The notes under the pieces were generated by a model. That model was not told the origin of the DNA. It saw only the letters and a program-made list of their open reading frames with translations, and did not search any database. A stretch of DNA of 64,000 bases, taken from positions 1 through 64,000 of the forward strand of contig JAGCPD010000007.1 of assembly GCA_017645305.1 (NCBI GenBank), in the 5' to 3' direction. Positions 42,736-52,374 of the stretch are shown here, one piece after another. Every line of letters starts with the position of its first letter. Positions within the stretch are counted from its first letter, which is position 1. The position numbers and the translations under genes were made by a program. The stretch is from Bacteroidaceae bacterium (GTDB taxonomy: Bacteria > Bacteroidota > Bacteroidia > Bacteroidales > Bacteroidaceae).

Positions 42736-45700
42736 ATGAAAATTTACCTCTCCGCATTGCTTTTGCTCTTTACCAGTTTCTTGCGAGCGGACGAACTTGG
42801 CATTCTCACGGCACCAGAGGAGGGCTGCTTTACCATTTCCGGAGCTACAGCTTCAGATAAATGTATTATCCTGTACGATGCAAACGATGCCGAGGTTGTT
42901 CAGACAGTTCTTGAGTGCCTTATCTCTGATCTTAAGGCTGTTACTAAGAAGACGTTTCTGAAGTATAAGGCAGAACCCGCCTCTTTGAAGAATCCTATTA
43001 TTGTGGGAACCATTGGAAGATCAAAGCACATCGACCAACTTATTGCAGCGGGTAAACTGGATGTAAGTGACGTGGAGGGTAAGTGGGAGGCATATGGCTT
43101 GCAAGTTGTTGATAACCCTATGGAGGGGGTGGAACGAGCTTTAGTCATTTATGGGTCACAGCCACGAAGTACAGCATACGGCATGTTTGAACTAAGTAAG
43201 ATGATGGGAGTCTCTCCTTGGATATGGTGGGCAGATGTTACGCCGATGGTCAAGACACAGCTCTATGTTACGTCAGGAAGGAAGGTTGTTGGCACACCTT
43301 CTGTGAAATTCAGGGGAATCTTTGTCAATGACGAAGACTGGGGCTTGCGACCTTGGGGCGCAAGAAACCTTGACACAGACCTCAACAACTTCGGTCCTAA
43401 GACCTATGCTGTCATCATGGAATTGATACTCCGCTTGCGAGCCAATACTCTATGGCCTGCCATGCATCCAGGTACCCGTGCATTCTGGTATGAGAAGACC
43501 AACATCCCCCTGATTACGAAATACGATATTTTTATGGGTTCCAGCCACTGTGAACAGATGTTATGCAACAACGAGTACGAATGGGAGCGTTTCGGTGGCC
43601 ATCGCGACGAGGACTGGGTATGGCACTCCAACAAAGATATGATTATGCGTTATTGGGGTGCCAGAATTAGCGAGAGCAAGGACAAACCTGCCATTTATAC
43701 GTTAGGAATGCGAGCTGTTCATGATGCTGGCATGAATGGTTATAACACAACAGAAGAGAAGGTCGCAGCCCTGACGGATATCATTGCTCATCAACGTCAG
43801 CTTATCGCAGACAGCATCGGTGATCCTGCCACAGTGCCACAAATCTTCATACCTTATAAAGAAGTGCTAACTGCCTACAATGCAGGACTTCAGGTACCCG
43901 AGGATGTTACCTTGATGTGGGTGGATGACAATCATGGCTACATCCGCCAGATGCCTACGCCACAGGAACAGGCTCGGTCGGGTGGTAATGCCATCTATTA
44001 TCATCTATCCTATTGGGGAACTCCTTGTGGCTATCTTTGGCTGAGTACCATCTCACCCTCACTCTGTAGCTATGAGTTGAGCAAAGCCTATAGTCAAGGT
44101 ATGTGTAACCAGTGGATTATCAATGTGGGTGATATTAAGCCTGCTGAAGAAGAATTGGAGTTTTGCATGGAATTAGCTTGGGACATCAACAGTTGGAAAC
44201 CGGAGAATGCTTATAAATATACAAGGGCTTGGGCTGCCCGCACTTTTGGTGAGGAATATGCTGATGAAATTCAGGATATCAAAATGGCATACTACCGTCT
44301 TGGCATTGCTGCAAAGCCAGAGCATGTTCACCTCTGCTATTTCGACCATTCCAACCGTCAGATTGACGAACGAATTGCAGAATATCAGGATTTATATAAT
44401 AGGGTGGTGGATTTGCGTTCACGTATCCCTTCCACTTTGCGTAATGCTTACTATGAACTCATTGAGTACCCTGTTTGCGGTTGTGCTGACCAAAATATCA
44501 AGATTCTAAGGGGTAGGCAGAGTTTTGTTTATGCTTGGGCTGGACAGGGAGAAAAGGCTCTTTCGTATGCTGCGACTGCACAGTCGGCCTACAATGAGAT
44601 TGTATCGATGACAAATAAGTACAATACCGTAATTGCAGGAGGCAAATGGAACTACATGATGAGTTACAAACCGAACAACATGAGTCAGCACCTGATGCCG
44701 GCTGTAGCATCGACGGCTGATGTGGGAGCTATTGAAAGTGCCATAGAACAGCCAGAAATTACAATAATGCCTGGTGGCAGCTATCGTGCAGCAAGTAGCA
44801 GCGTGGTCTCTCTGACTGGGTTAGGGTTGGCCGGAAGCACGGCTACCGTATGGCCGTTAGACCTGAAAGCTTACTCTTCTTGTACTCAGGCTCCCTATGC
44901 CGAATATGCTGTACCTGTTCAGGAAGGACTCAATGTTATTCAGGTACGTTGCCTGCCAACTTTTCCCCTCAACACAACATACGATTTGAGGGTTGGTGTT
45001 TCAGTCAATGGGAATGCCCCCTCCGTCCTTTCTGTCAAGACAACTGCGATGACCACCCCCTGGGACGAGACCGTCGTTCAGGGTTATACAAGGGCAGCTG
45101 TCCACTATATCAGCAGCAAAGAGCAGACTGTTCCTGTGCGCGTCTATTTCATGGATCCGGGTTCAACGGTGAGTGCTTTGGCCAGTATTTCTTTTGGTAG
45201 CGATGCAAAAGATCTAACAACCCGCCTGCTTACGAATGCCGACTTTGAATACAATGCTTCCGGTACGCTTAATCCGCAGAATAGTACGGGGCGAGGCGTA
45301 CCAAAAGGATGGACTGTAACAGGCAAGATGAAGGGCAATTCGTGGGGTGTCAATCAGGATGCCAAGCAGATATACGGTATCAACGGCTACTGGGCAACAA
45401 GTACTCCTATGCCCGAAGTTTATGAACTCTCACAGACCATTCCTGCAGGCAAACTTGAACCAGGCACCTATCTGGTTAGCTGTCTGTTGGGGACACTCAA
45501 GGATAAACTGGGTACCTGCCGACTTTTTGCTAACGATATCGTGCAATATTATGGAAAGGAGAGTGACTATGTGCCGGATGTCTTTACTTCCGGCGAGACA
45601 CATACTTTTGCCGGTTATGTGGGGTCGGGAGACGGAAGGATGATACTAAAGCCGATGGAGGTTATTGTGACCATTGCCGAGGGTGAAAACTTGAAACTTG

Positions 45701-45954
45701 GCATTCGTACCAGTAATCACAGGGCAGATGGTTCTCGTGTTACCAGCAACAATCACGGTTGCTTTAAAGTCGATCATTTCCGTATCCAAAAGATAAAAGC
45801 CGTGGATGATGAAACTGGAATTGAAAGCTTCAGCCCATCCCTTACCAATGGCGAGGGAGTAGTTTATGACCTCTCAGGAAGAAAGGTCAGTTCTCAAATC
45901 AGAAAGGGAATCTACATTGTCAATGGTGAGAAAAGACTTGTCATCAAGAATTAG
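42736..45954 (+). CDS. GH115 xylan alpha-glucuronidase, copy 1
   Basis: This 1072-residue secreted enzyme has a signal peptide (1-18) and the four-part GH115 layout: an N-terminal domain with IVGTIGRSKHIDQL; a TIM barrel (about 190-480) with KFRGIFVNDEDWGLRPWG, LRLRANTLWPAMHPGTRAFW and MWVDDNHGYIRQMP; a helical domain (about 490-640); and a C-terminal beta domain. A carbohydrate-binding-like region and a sorting tail (VYDLSGRK, then KGIYIVNGEK) close it. It should remove (4-O-methyl)glucuronic acid from xylan. The copy at 45988 follows after 33 bp. Confidence 0.9.
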   Translation: MKIYLSALLLLFTSFLRADELGILTAPEEGCFTISGATASDKCIILYDANDAEVVQTVLECLISDLKAVTKKTFLKYKAEPASLKNPIIVGTIGRSKHIDQLIAAGKLDVSDVEGKWEAYGLQVVDNPMEGVERALVIYGSQPRSTAYGMFELSKMMGVSPWIWWADVTPMVKTQLYVTSGRKVVGTPSVKFRGIFVNDEDWGLRPWGARNLDTDLNNFGPKTYAVIMELILRLRANTLWPAMHPGTRAFWYEKTNIPLITKYDIFMGSSHCEQMLCNNEYEWERFGGHRDEDWVWHSNKDMIMRYWGARISESKDKPAIYTLGMRAVHDAGMNGYNTTEEKVAALTDIIAHQRQLIADSIGDPATVPQIFIPYKEVLTAYNAGLQVPEDVTLMWVDDNHGYIRQMPTPQEQARSGGNAIYYHLSYWGTPCGYLWLSTISPSLCSYELSKAYSQGMCNQWIINVGDIKPAEEELEFCMELAWDINSWKPENAYKYTRAWAARTFGEEYADEIQDIKMAYYRLGIAAKPEHVHLCYFDHSNRQIDERIAEYQDLYNRVVDLRSRIPSTLRNAYYELIEYPVCGCADQNIKILRGRQSFVYAWAGQGEKALSYAATAQSAYNEIVSMTNKYNTVIAGGKWNYMMSYKPNNMSQHLMPAVASTADVGAIESAIEQPEITIMPGGSYRAASSSVVSLTGLGLAGSTATVWPLDLKAYSSCTQAPYAEYAVPVQEGLNVIQVRCLPTFPLNTTYDLRVGVSVNGNAPSVLSVKTTAMTTPWDETVVQGYTRAAVHYISSKEQTVPVRVYFMDPGSTVSALASISFGSDAKDLTTRLLTNADFEYNASGTLNPQNSTGRGVPKGWTVTGKMKGNSWGVNQDAKQIYGINGYWATSTPMPEVYELSQTIPAGKLEPGTYLVSCLLGTLKDKLGTCRLFANDIVQYYGKESDYVPDVFTSGETHTFAGYVGSGDGRMILKPMEVIVTIAEGENLKLGIRTSNHRADGSRVTSNNHGCFKVDHFRIQKIKAVDDETGIESFSPSLTNGEGVVYDLSGRKVSSQIRKGIYIVNGEKRLVIKN
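45836..45860 (+). repeat. Palindrome-like element P11 in the GH115 linker
   Basis: TCCCT...AGGGA around TACCAATGGCG, encoding SPSLTNGEGVV just before the sorting motif. It resembles the P9 variant of the GC-rich palindrome family. The second GH115 has a related form at 49111-49132. Confidence 0.35.
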
Positions 45955-45987
45955 CATAAGGAATAACAATATAAAAACCAATTCATA

Positions 45988-48900
45988 ATGAAAACAAAAA
46001 CCCTATTGGCCTTGCCTTTCATGCTTTTTGCTATGATTGCAAAAGCAGATGGCTTACAAATAGTGACTTCTCCCGTTGATGGATGTTTCTCTATTTGTGG
46101 TTCAACAACTACCGACAAGTGCGTAATCCTTAGCGATGCCAACGATGCCGAGGTGGTGAGTACCGTTGTCGAATGTCTGAAATCAGATATTAAAGCGGTA
46201 AGCAAAAAAAATGTGCTGAGCTACAACGTCCTGCCGGAGGGGAAAAAACCTATCATCGTGGGAACCATAGGACAAAGTTCCTATATAGACCAGCTGATAG
46301 CGGGCGGAAAACTGGATGTGAGCGATGTAAAAGACAAGTGGGAAGCGTTTGGGTTGCAGGTGATAGATAGCCCGATGGAAGGTGTCTCCCAGGCATTGGT
46401 CATCTACGGCTCACAGCCACGAGGAACTGCTTATGGTATGTTAGAGTTGAGTCGCATGATGGGTGTCTCGCCTTGGATATGGTGGGCTGATGTGGCTCCA
46501 ACCATCAAGACGCAGCTCTATGTAACTCCTGGAAAGAAAGTGTTTGCTTCTCCTTCCGTTAAGTTCCGTGGCATTTTCCTCAACGACGAGGATTACGGCC
46601 TTCGCCCCTGGGCTGCCAAGAATATGGACACGAATCTGAATAACTTCGGTCCCAAGACCTATGCCGCCATTATGGAACTGCTGCTCCGTTTGCGTGCTAA
46701 TACTCTTTGGCCTGCCATGCATGCCGGTAGCCGTGCCTTCTGGTTTGAGAAAACCAATATACCACTTATTACCAAGTACGACATTTACATGGGTTCCAGC
46801 CACTGTGAGCAGATGCTGCGTGACAATGAGTACGAGTGGGGAAAAACCGGAGACAAGTTCGGCGGACACGGAAACGAAGACTGGATATGGCATTCCAATC
46901 AAGCAATGATTAAGCGTTATTGGGCAGAGCGTGTGGGGGAGAGCAGAGGCAAGAACGCCATCTACACCCTTGGTATGCGAGGTATACACGACAGCGGAAT
47001 TAACGGCTACAACTCGACGGCAGAAAGAGTGGCAGCTCTGACAGACATAATTGCCTATCAGCGCCAGCTTTTGGCCGACAGTATCGGAGACCCTACTAAG
47101 ATTCCGCAGATATTCATCCCATACAAGGAAGTTCTTGATTGCTATAATGCCGGACTGAAGGTGCCGGAAGACGTGACCCTGATGTGGGTGGATGACAATC
47201 ACGGCTACATACGCCAGATGCCCACTGCCGAGGAGCAGGCACGCTCAGGCGGCAATGCCATCTACTACCATCTCTCCTATTGGGGCTCGCCCGACTCGTA
47301 CCTGTGGCTCAGCACCATTTCGCCCTCACTTTGTAGCTATGAGTTGTGCAAGGCGTACGACCAGGGCATTCGCGACCAGTGGATTATCAACGTGGGTGAC
47401 ATAAAGCCTGCTGAAGAAGAACTGGAGTTCTGTATGGATTTGGCGTGGGATATCAACAGCTATACACCAGAAAAAGCCTACTTGTATTCACGTGACTGGG
47501 CGGCACGTACTTTCGGGGAGGATTATGCCGATGATATTCAAGACATTAAAATGGAATACTACCGTTTAGGTATAGCCTCTAAGCCGGAACATGTACATCT
47601 TTGCCATTTTGATTTCTCCAATGAACAGATCGAGGAGCGTTTGGCACAATATAAAGAACTGGTGAGCAAGATGCAGGCACTCAAGAAGCGCATTCCCGCT
47701 TCGCTGAGGGATGCTTATTACCAGCTCATAGAATATCCCGTGATAGGTTGCTCCGATATGAACATCAAGCACTTGCGTGCCCGTCAGAGTTTCCTCTATG
47801 CCCGTGCAGGACAACGCGATTTGGCACTCTCATATTCAAAACAAGCACAGACTGCCTTCAACGAGATTGTTTCTTCTACCACCAAGTACAATACGGGTAT
47901 TGCTTCGGGTAAATGGAATGGGATGATGAACTACAAACCCAATAGCTGGAGTTACCATCTGATGCCTGCCATTGCCACGGCTTCCGATGTGGGCGATACA
48001 GAAAGCTCTATCCTGCAGCCCAAGATTACTATTGTTGCCGGTGGTGACTATGATGTGGCTTCCAGCACCGTTAAATCCATTCAGGGCTTGGGAATCTGCG
48101 GTACCAGTGCTACAGTATGGCCTTTGGATATGAAAGCATACACCAACGCTGATCAGGCACCCTATGCTGAATATACCTTGCCTGTTCAGAAGGGACTTAA
48201 CGTTATTCAGGTGCGTTGTCTGCCCACCTTCCCCATCAATACTTCTTATGATCTCAGAGCGGCTATCTCTGTAGATGGCAAGGCAGCCTCTACCTCTACC
48301 ATCTCTATTAAGACAACGGCCATGAGTGCCACATGGGACGAAACGGTGGCGCAAGGCTATTTCCCAGCTGCCGTACACTATACCAGCACCGAGGATAAGA
48401 TGGTCACTGTCAAGGTTTCTTTCATGGATCCAGGTCTTACAGTCTGCGCAGTAGCAAGTATTCCTTTCAGTGCCGGGTTAGAAGACCTTACCAATGTTCT
48501 GCTGACCAATGCCGACATGGAGTACACATCGGCCAATGCACTTAACAAACAAGGTGTTACCTCGCGTGGCTATCCTCGCGGATGGCGTAACACAGGAGCA
48601 TTGAGTGGAAATTCTTGGGGTATAAACAGCGATGCAAAACACATCTACGGTATTAGCTGTTTCTGGGCCTCTGCCAGTCCGCTCCCCAACATCTTTGAGC
48701 TTTATCAAACTATTCCTGCTAGTAAGATAGAGCCAGGAACATATTTGGTAACGTGTAATCTGGGTGTCTTCAAGGAGAAACTGGCCACCTGTCGTCTCTT
48801 TGCCAACAAGAATGTTCAGTACTATGGCAATGAGGGTGATTATCTTTCTTCCATGCTCACGGCAGGAGAGAATAACACTTTTGCCGGTTACGGAGGTAGT

Positions 48901-49218
48901 GGTTCAGGTAAGATGACGCTGAATCCTATGCAGGTAATTGTTGAAGTAAAGGAGGGCGAAAGTTTGAAAATTGGCATCCGTACAAGTAACTATAAGTCCG
49001 ATGGAACACGTTCCACTAATGATAATCACGGATGGTTTAAGGTTGATCACTTCCGCATCCAGAAGGTAAACGCCGTTGATGATGCAACAGGAGTTGAAAG
49101 TCTCACCTCATCCCTTTCCAAAGGCGAGAGAGTTGTTTACGACCTCTCTGGAAGAAAAGTCAATTCTCCATCAAAAAAGGGAATATACATTGTTAACAGT
49201 CGCAAGGTACTTCTGTAG
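45988..49218 (+). CDS. GH115 xylan alpha-glucuronidase, copy 2
   Basis: This 1076-residue paralogue of the preceding gene is collinear over its whole length, with the same signal peptide, barrel blocks (KFRGIFLNDEDYGLRPWA, MWVDDNHGYIRQMP) and sorting tail. The two clearly arose by tandem duplication but have diverged at many positions, so distinct substrate preference is plausible, for example terminal versus internal glucuronate. No own promoter is seen in the 33-bp gap, so the pair is one transcription unit. The sorting tail is slightly shortened (IVNSRKVLL). Confidence 0.9.
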   Translation: MKTKTLLALPFMLFAMIAKADGLQIVTSPVDGCFSICGSTTTDKCVILSDANDAEVVSTVVECLKSDIKAVSKKNVLSYNVLPEGKKPIIVGTIGQSSYIDQLIAGGKLDVSDVKDKWEAFGLQVIDSPMEGVSQALVIYGSQPRGTAYGMLELSRMMGVSPWIWWADVAPTIKTQLYVTPGKKVFASPSVKFRGIFLNDEDYGLRPWAAKNMDTNLNNFGPKTYAAIMELLLRLRANTLWPAMHAGSRAFWFEKTNIPLITKYDIYMGSSHCEQMLRDNEYEWGKTGDKFGGHGNEDWIWHSNQAMIKRYWAERVGESRGKNAIYTLGMRGIHDSGINGYNSTAERVAALTDIIAYQRQLLADSIGDPTKIPQIFIPYKEVLDCYNAGLKVPEDVTLMWVDDNHGYIRQMPTAEEQARSGGNAIYYHLSYWGSPDSYLWLSTISPSLCSYELCKAYDQGIRDQWIINVGDIKPAEEELEFCMDLAWDINSYTPEKAYLYSRDWAARTFGEDYADDIQDIKMEYYRLGIASKPEHVHLCHFDFSNEQIEERLAQYKELVSKMQALKKRIPASLRDAYYQLIEYPVIGCSDMNIKHLRARQSFLYARAGQRDLALSYSKQAQTAFNEIVSSTTKYNTGIASGKWNGMMNYKPNSWSYHLMPAIATASDVGDTESSILQPKITIVAGGDYDVASSTVKSIQGLGICGTSATVWPLDMKAYTNADQAPYAEYTLPVQKGLNVIQVRCLPTFPINTSYDLRAAISVDGKAASTSTISIKTTAMSATWDETVAQGYFPAAVHYTSTEDKMVTVKVSFMDPGLTVCAVASIPFSAGLEDLTNVLLTNADMEYTSANALNKQGVTSRGYPRGWRNTGALSGNSWGINSDAKHIYGISCFWASASPLPNIFELYQTIPASKIEPGTYLVTCNLGVFKEKLATCRLFANKNVQYYGNEGDYLSSMLTAGENNTFAGYGGSGSGKMTLNPMQVIVEVKEGESLKIGIRTSNYKSDGTRSTNDNHGWFKVDHFRIQKVNAVDDATGVESLTSSLSKGERVVYDLSGRKVNSPSKKGIYIVNSRKVLL
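49111..49132 (+). repeat. Palindrome-like element P12 in the second GH115 linker
   Basis: TCCCTTTCCAAAGGCGAGAGAG, encoding SLSKGERV, at the same protein position as P11. Common descent through the gene duplication explains its presence in both copies. Confidence 0.3.
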
Positions 49219-49220
49219 TT

Positions 49221-49243
49221 AAAAGAAGAAAGAGACTTCTTTT
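49221..49243. terminator. Bidirectional hairpin between convergent genes
   Basis: AAAAGAAG and CTTCTTTT pair over 8 bp around a 7-nt loop, between the GH115 stop and the stop of the convergent secreted-protein gene. Confidence 0.5.
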
Positions 49244-50066
49244 ATCTCCCATCTTCTGGGGAGGGAGCAGGTTTTAGTACCTTCTTGCCATCTACATAAT
49301 ATACACCGTGGGGTAATCCTGCGGTGTTTTTTGTGCTCATCACTTTTTTGCCGTCTAAGGTATAAATACCTTTCTCAATTGTTTTGCTTTCTTCTGATGT
49401 GGTATTCTTTATGCTGGTGGTGCTTTCTGTCACCTCAATTTGGCAGGCTAAGGCGGTAGCATTGTTTTCGATGTATGAGTTATTGAGCGTTCCTACATGG
49501 AAAATTCTGGAATCCTTTGTGTCTGTGTAGGTGTTGTATTTGTCTATGCCTGCATCATCCTCCTCATCACCTCCAACGAAGTCAATGATGTATTTGCCAG
49601 GCTTGGTGTCTTCTGGTATTGTCACCAAGAAGGTAATCCGGATGGAGTCACAGCCGTTGCGCCAGCAAGCCGAAATGTTCTTGGGAACTTTCTTTTGGCT
49701 TTGGAATCCGTACCATGTGTATTTGCTTTTCTTGAAAGCGGCATTGCAGAAATCTGTCAGTTTGTCGCAAGCCACCATGTTGTGCTGACTATTCACCTTG
49801 CTCCCATCGCTGTAATATACCCAGTTCTCGGCAAACTGCTGATGTGCACCTTTGGGAACCGTTACATCCCATCCTTCTGGAACGCGAATGCCCGCATAGG
49901 ACCAGTCTGTAACAAAATTCTGTGTACTGGAGCCATCATCTACAACGGTAAAGCTGACTTCTATGGTGGAACCTGCCTCGGCCTGCTTGGGAGCAGATGT
50001 ACGGAAAATCTTGTAACAGGAGGTCAGCAGGCACAGAGCCATTAATATGTAATATTTTTGTTTCAT
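49242..50066 (-). CDS. Lipoprotein-like secreted protein with sorting-type tail, unknown
   Basis: The protein is about 274 residues with a lipoprotein signal (LCLLTSC, Cys about 16). A beta-sandwich-like domain (about 25-200) follows, containing Cys residues at ACDKLTDFC, SACWRNGC and an acidic loop (GGDEEDDAGID). It ends with a type IX-like tail (GIYTLDGKKV, then GVYYVDGKKVLKP). Carrying both a lipobox and a sorting tail is unusual. I chose the ATG at 50066 rather than one 36 bp upstream because the signal sequence starts there. The family is not recognised. Confidence 0.6.
   Translation of the reverse strand: MKQKYYILMALCLLTSCYKIFRTSAPKQAEAGSTIEVSFTVVDDGSSTQNFVTDWSYAGIRVPEGWDVTVPKGAHQQFAENWVYYSDGSKVNSQHNMVACDKLTDFCNAAFKKSKYTWYGFQSQKKVPKNISACWRNGCDSIRITFLVTIPEDTKPGKYIIDFVGGDEEDDAGIDKYNTYTDTKDSRIFHVGTLNNSYIENNATALACQIEVTESTTSIKNTTSEESKTIEKGIYTLDGKKVMSTKNTAGLPHGVYYVDGKKVLKPAPSPEDGR
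49246..49272 (+). repeat. Palindrome-like element P7
   Basis: CTCCC, ATCTTCT, GGGGAGGGAG, a degenerate member of the P1/P2 family. It codes the last residues (PAPSPEDGR) of the lipoprotein-like gene. Confidence 0.35.
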
Positions 50067-50091
50067 TGATACGTTTTTGTTTTTGGATTTG

Positions 50092-50117
50092 CACCCTCCC
50101 ATATTGGGGAGGTAGTG
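50092..50117 (+). repeat. Palindrome-like element P8
   Basis: ACCCTCCC, ATAT, TGGGGAGGT, between the lipoprotein-like gene and the propeller-like gene. It is another degenerate P-family copy. Confidence 0.35.
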
Positions 50118-50122
50118 GAACC

Positions 50123-51451
50123 TTACTCTTCAAAAATAGCTTTCCAGTTATATACTCGGAAGAAATAGGGGCGGTAGAAATCCGCCGAACCCGTTGCGTT
50201 GAAATTGTCACTGAACTCTTTACAGTCGGTGTTGGTCGAAAATACCAGTTCACCTTCTCGCGAGAGAGTTTGGTGCAAATGGGGCATATAGAAGTTCTGG
50301 TAAGTGCGTGTGCCCTTCTTATCCAAAACCCAAGGCATGGTCCATAGTTGGTGACATTCCTCAAATGGTCCCCAGGGTGCTTTGCTACGCATGATATAAA
50401 GTTGTTTGCCAAAGACAAAGCCTTGGGCTGTCATATAATAATAGTCGCCGTCCTTGAACACCCATGCAGTAGAAACTGAGCGGCTTGAGATGGTCGAACG
50501 GTTTACTTCGGCCGAGGTGGGGTAGGTCTTTTGCCAATGGAAAACGCCCTTTTCATCGGCAATATAGTATTCCCATTCAGAGCGTAAATCATGTGTGGTA
50601 GAGCGTGCTACTACGGGCGATGAAGTGTTCAGCACATCGTCTTCGTTCTTCTTAAACTGGTTGCAGGCATATAGGTAAGTGTGTCCGTCTTCGTCTTCCC
50701 AAAGTGTCTGTCCGTAACCTATAGGGTCTTTCTCAAAGAAGGCATGATCTACGCTGACGAGTTTCAGGTAAGTGTCATCGCCTGGCTTGCCTTCCAGAGA
50801 GTAGATGGCCAAAGCCCTGTTGTCACTCTGCATCAGGTTTTCTGTGCCGTTATAGACTCCGGCCCAAAGTACCTGCAACTGTCCATCTACCACAGTTCCG
50901 TCACCAGCCCAGTATAGCCATTGCTGGTCTATCTCTCCTGCTTTTATCTGTGCATCGGTCTTTTCGCCCTTGGGATGGCGCAAGTGGGTGCGGCAGGTGC
51001 CCTGTGATTTGTTTATCCAGTCAGCCAACCATATCAGATTGCTGCTTTTTGTGCCAGGCAGACTGTCTTCTCCTGGTGTCTGCACCATAATGCTATTACG
51101 GGGAAAGGTGCAGTTGCCGCGAGCTCTGTTACTGCTGGTAACGCGACCGTAGAAACTGTCATTGAACGACCAGAACACATTGCCGTCAGGTAGCATGGTG
51201 GTCTGTACGCCATCTCCACCGTTCCAGCCCAAGGTGCGTGTGAAGAGCCCGTCGTACAGCTTGTCTTTATAGACATATACGTTGTGGTTAGCATTATTGT
51301 GCGGCATGTATTCCAGTTTCCATTCTTCTTTTATCGATGGAACAGGCCATTTCTCCTCGTTTGCCGGTACTTCATGTGTAAAATCCTGAGCATAGCCGTT
51401 TAGGGCAATACCTGTGATCAGTAGCACGAAAAGGGAAAGTTTTGGTTTCAT
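50123..51451 (-). CDS. Secreted beta-propeller-like protein (DUF5005/DUF4185-like)
   Basis: This 442-residue protein has a signal peptide (1-21, GYA) and repeated Trp/Asp-rich strands like those of five-bladed glycoside-hydrolase-type propellers: LGWNGGDGVQTTMLPDGNVFWSFNDSFYG split around residue 75-100, QQWLYWAGDGTVVDGQLQVLWAG and SVSTAWVFKDGDYYYMTAQ. This resembles the DUF5005/DUF4185 families of Bacteroidetes, suspected to act on glycans. No activity is claimed. Its ATG overlaps the stop of the upstream nitroreductase gene by one base (TAATG). Confidence 0.6.
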   Translation of the reverse strand: MKPKLSLFVLLITGIALNGYAQDFTHEVPANEEKWPVPSIKEEWKLEYMPHNNANHNVYVYKDKLYDGLFTRTLGWNGGDGVQTTMLPDGNVFWSFNDSFYGRVTSSNRARGNCTFPRNSIMVQTPGEDSLPGTKSSNLIWLADWINKSQGTCRTHLRHPKGEKTDAQIKAGEIDQQWLYWAGDGTVVDGQLQVLWAGVYNGTENLMQSDNRALAIYSLEGKPGDDTYLKLVSVDHAFFEKDPIGYGQTLWEDEDGHTYLYACNQFKKNEDDVLNTSSPVVARSTTHDLRSEWEYYIADEKGVFHWQKTYPTSAEVNRSTISSRSVSTAWVFKDGDYYYMTAQGFVFGKQLYIMRSKAPWGPFEECHQLWTMPWVLDKKGTRTYQNFYMPHLHQTLSREGELVFSTNTDCKEFSDNFNATGSADFYRPYFFRVYNWKAIFEE

Positions 51452-52299
51452 TATAGGTTTGATTTTCTTGGTTTGTCGGAATAGTTGGGATAGTAAAAGG
51501 CTGGCATACCCAATGCCATCAGGGCATATAGTTTGTGATTCTTGGGTAAATGTAACAGTCGTGCCGTTTTCTTTCGCCCTATAAATTTACATGCCGTTTG
51601 CACCAGTCCCATATATATTTGAGAGATGCCGTGAGCTTCTGCCATCAGAGATGCATTTTGATAGGCCAGGTTACAGTCTTGCCATCCAAAATCATAGCTT
51701 CTGGGTGTGCTGAAAGCCACCAATGCCGTTCCGTTACAGGTACAGGGACGTTTACCTTTTCGCCATTTCCTCTCGAAACGATAGAGTTCTGCTGCTTCAT
51801 TATATAAGTTGCGCAGGAAGAGTTTGGTGAGCGGACGCATCAGCGGCGACATCAGTATGCCGGCTAAGCGCAGGAAGAAGCGCATGGTGGCATCCTCTAC
51901 AGCCTGTATGTCCTCGCCCTGCAAAACAGTTACAACCACCTTTCTGGAATTCTCTGCCGTAGGAGCGGTATAGGCAGCTTCTACGATGTCCGAGAGGGCT
52001 TCTGTGGGGATTGGGGCAGGAGTGATGGTACGATTGGAACGTCTGCTTTTCATCAGTTCCATCAGCGATTGTGGCGATGGAATCAGTTCTCTTTGTACTT
52101 TATGTATGTTTTCTGTGGGGAAATCGGGATGCAGGATGGCATTTGCCTCACAAACATCTGTGCAGTGTCCGCACTGTATGCAATGCTTGGGCTTGGCAAT
52201 CACAGGAATCTCGCCTTTCTCATGCGTATAAACAGCCGCCGGACACACACGGGCGCATCTGCCGCACCGTTTACAGTCGTTAGGATCAATACTTATCAT
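51451..52299 (-). CDS. Nitroreductase fused to a 2[4Fe-4S] ferredoxin
   Basis: This 282-residue cytoplasmic protein begins with a bacterial ferredoxin domain (1-60) containing CKRCGRCARVCP and CIQCGHCTDVCE. A nitroreductase-type FMN domain follows (about 75-260), with MKSRRSNRTI and AAYTAPTAENSRKV. Such fusions pass electrons from an internal iron-sulfur wire to flavin. The substrate is unknown. It is translationally coupled to the secreted propeller-like gene, an odd pairing of a cytoplasmic redox enzyme with an exported protein. Confidence 0.88.
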   Translation of the reverse strand: MISIDPNDCKRCGRCARVCPAAVYTHEKGEIPVIAKPKHCIQCGHCTDVCEANAILHPDFPTENIHKVQRELIPSPQSLMELMKSRRSNRTITPAPIPTEALSDIVEAAYTAPTAENSRKVVVTVLQGEDIQAVEDATMRFFLRLAGILMSPLMRPLTKLFLRNLYNEAAELYRFERKWRKGKRPCTCNGTALVAFSTPRSYDFGWQDCNLAYQNASLMAEAHGISQIYMGLVQTACKFIGRKKTARLLHLPKNHKLYALMALGMPAFYYPNYSDKPRKSNL

Positions 52300-52306
52300 A
52301 TAAAAC

Positions 52307-52345
52307 CTCCTCCCCCCGCTCTCTTTTAAGAGAGGGAGCCAAAGC
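52307..52345 (-). repeat. Palindromic element P5
   Basis: CTCCCCCCG followed by CTCTCTT-TT-AAGAGAG and GGAG, reverse orientation relative to P2. It lies upstream of the nitroreductase start and is the left partner of P6. Confidence 0.5.
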
Positions 52346-52374
52346 GAGGGGAACTAAAAGATATTATTCACATT

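Noticed and set aside
46441..47202. 253-codon frame opposite the second GH115
   Set aside because: It covers the conserved GH115 barrel and has no independent support.
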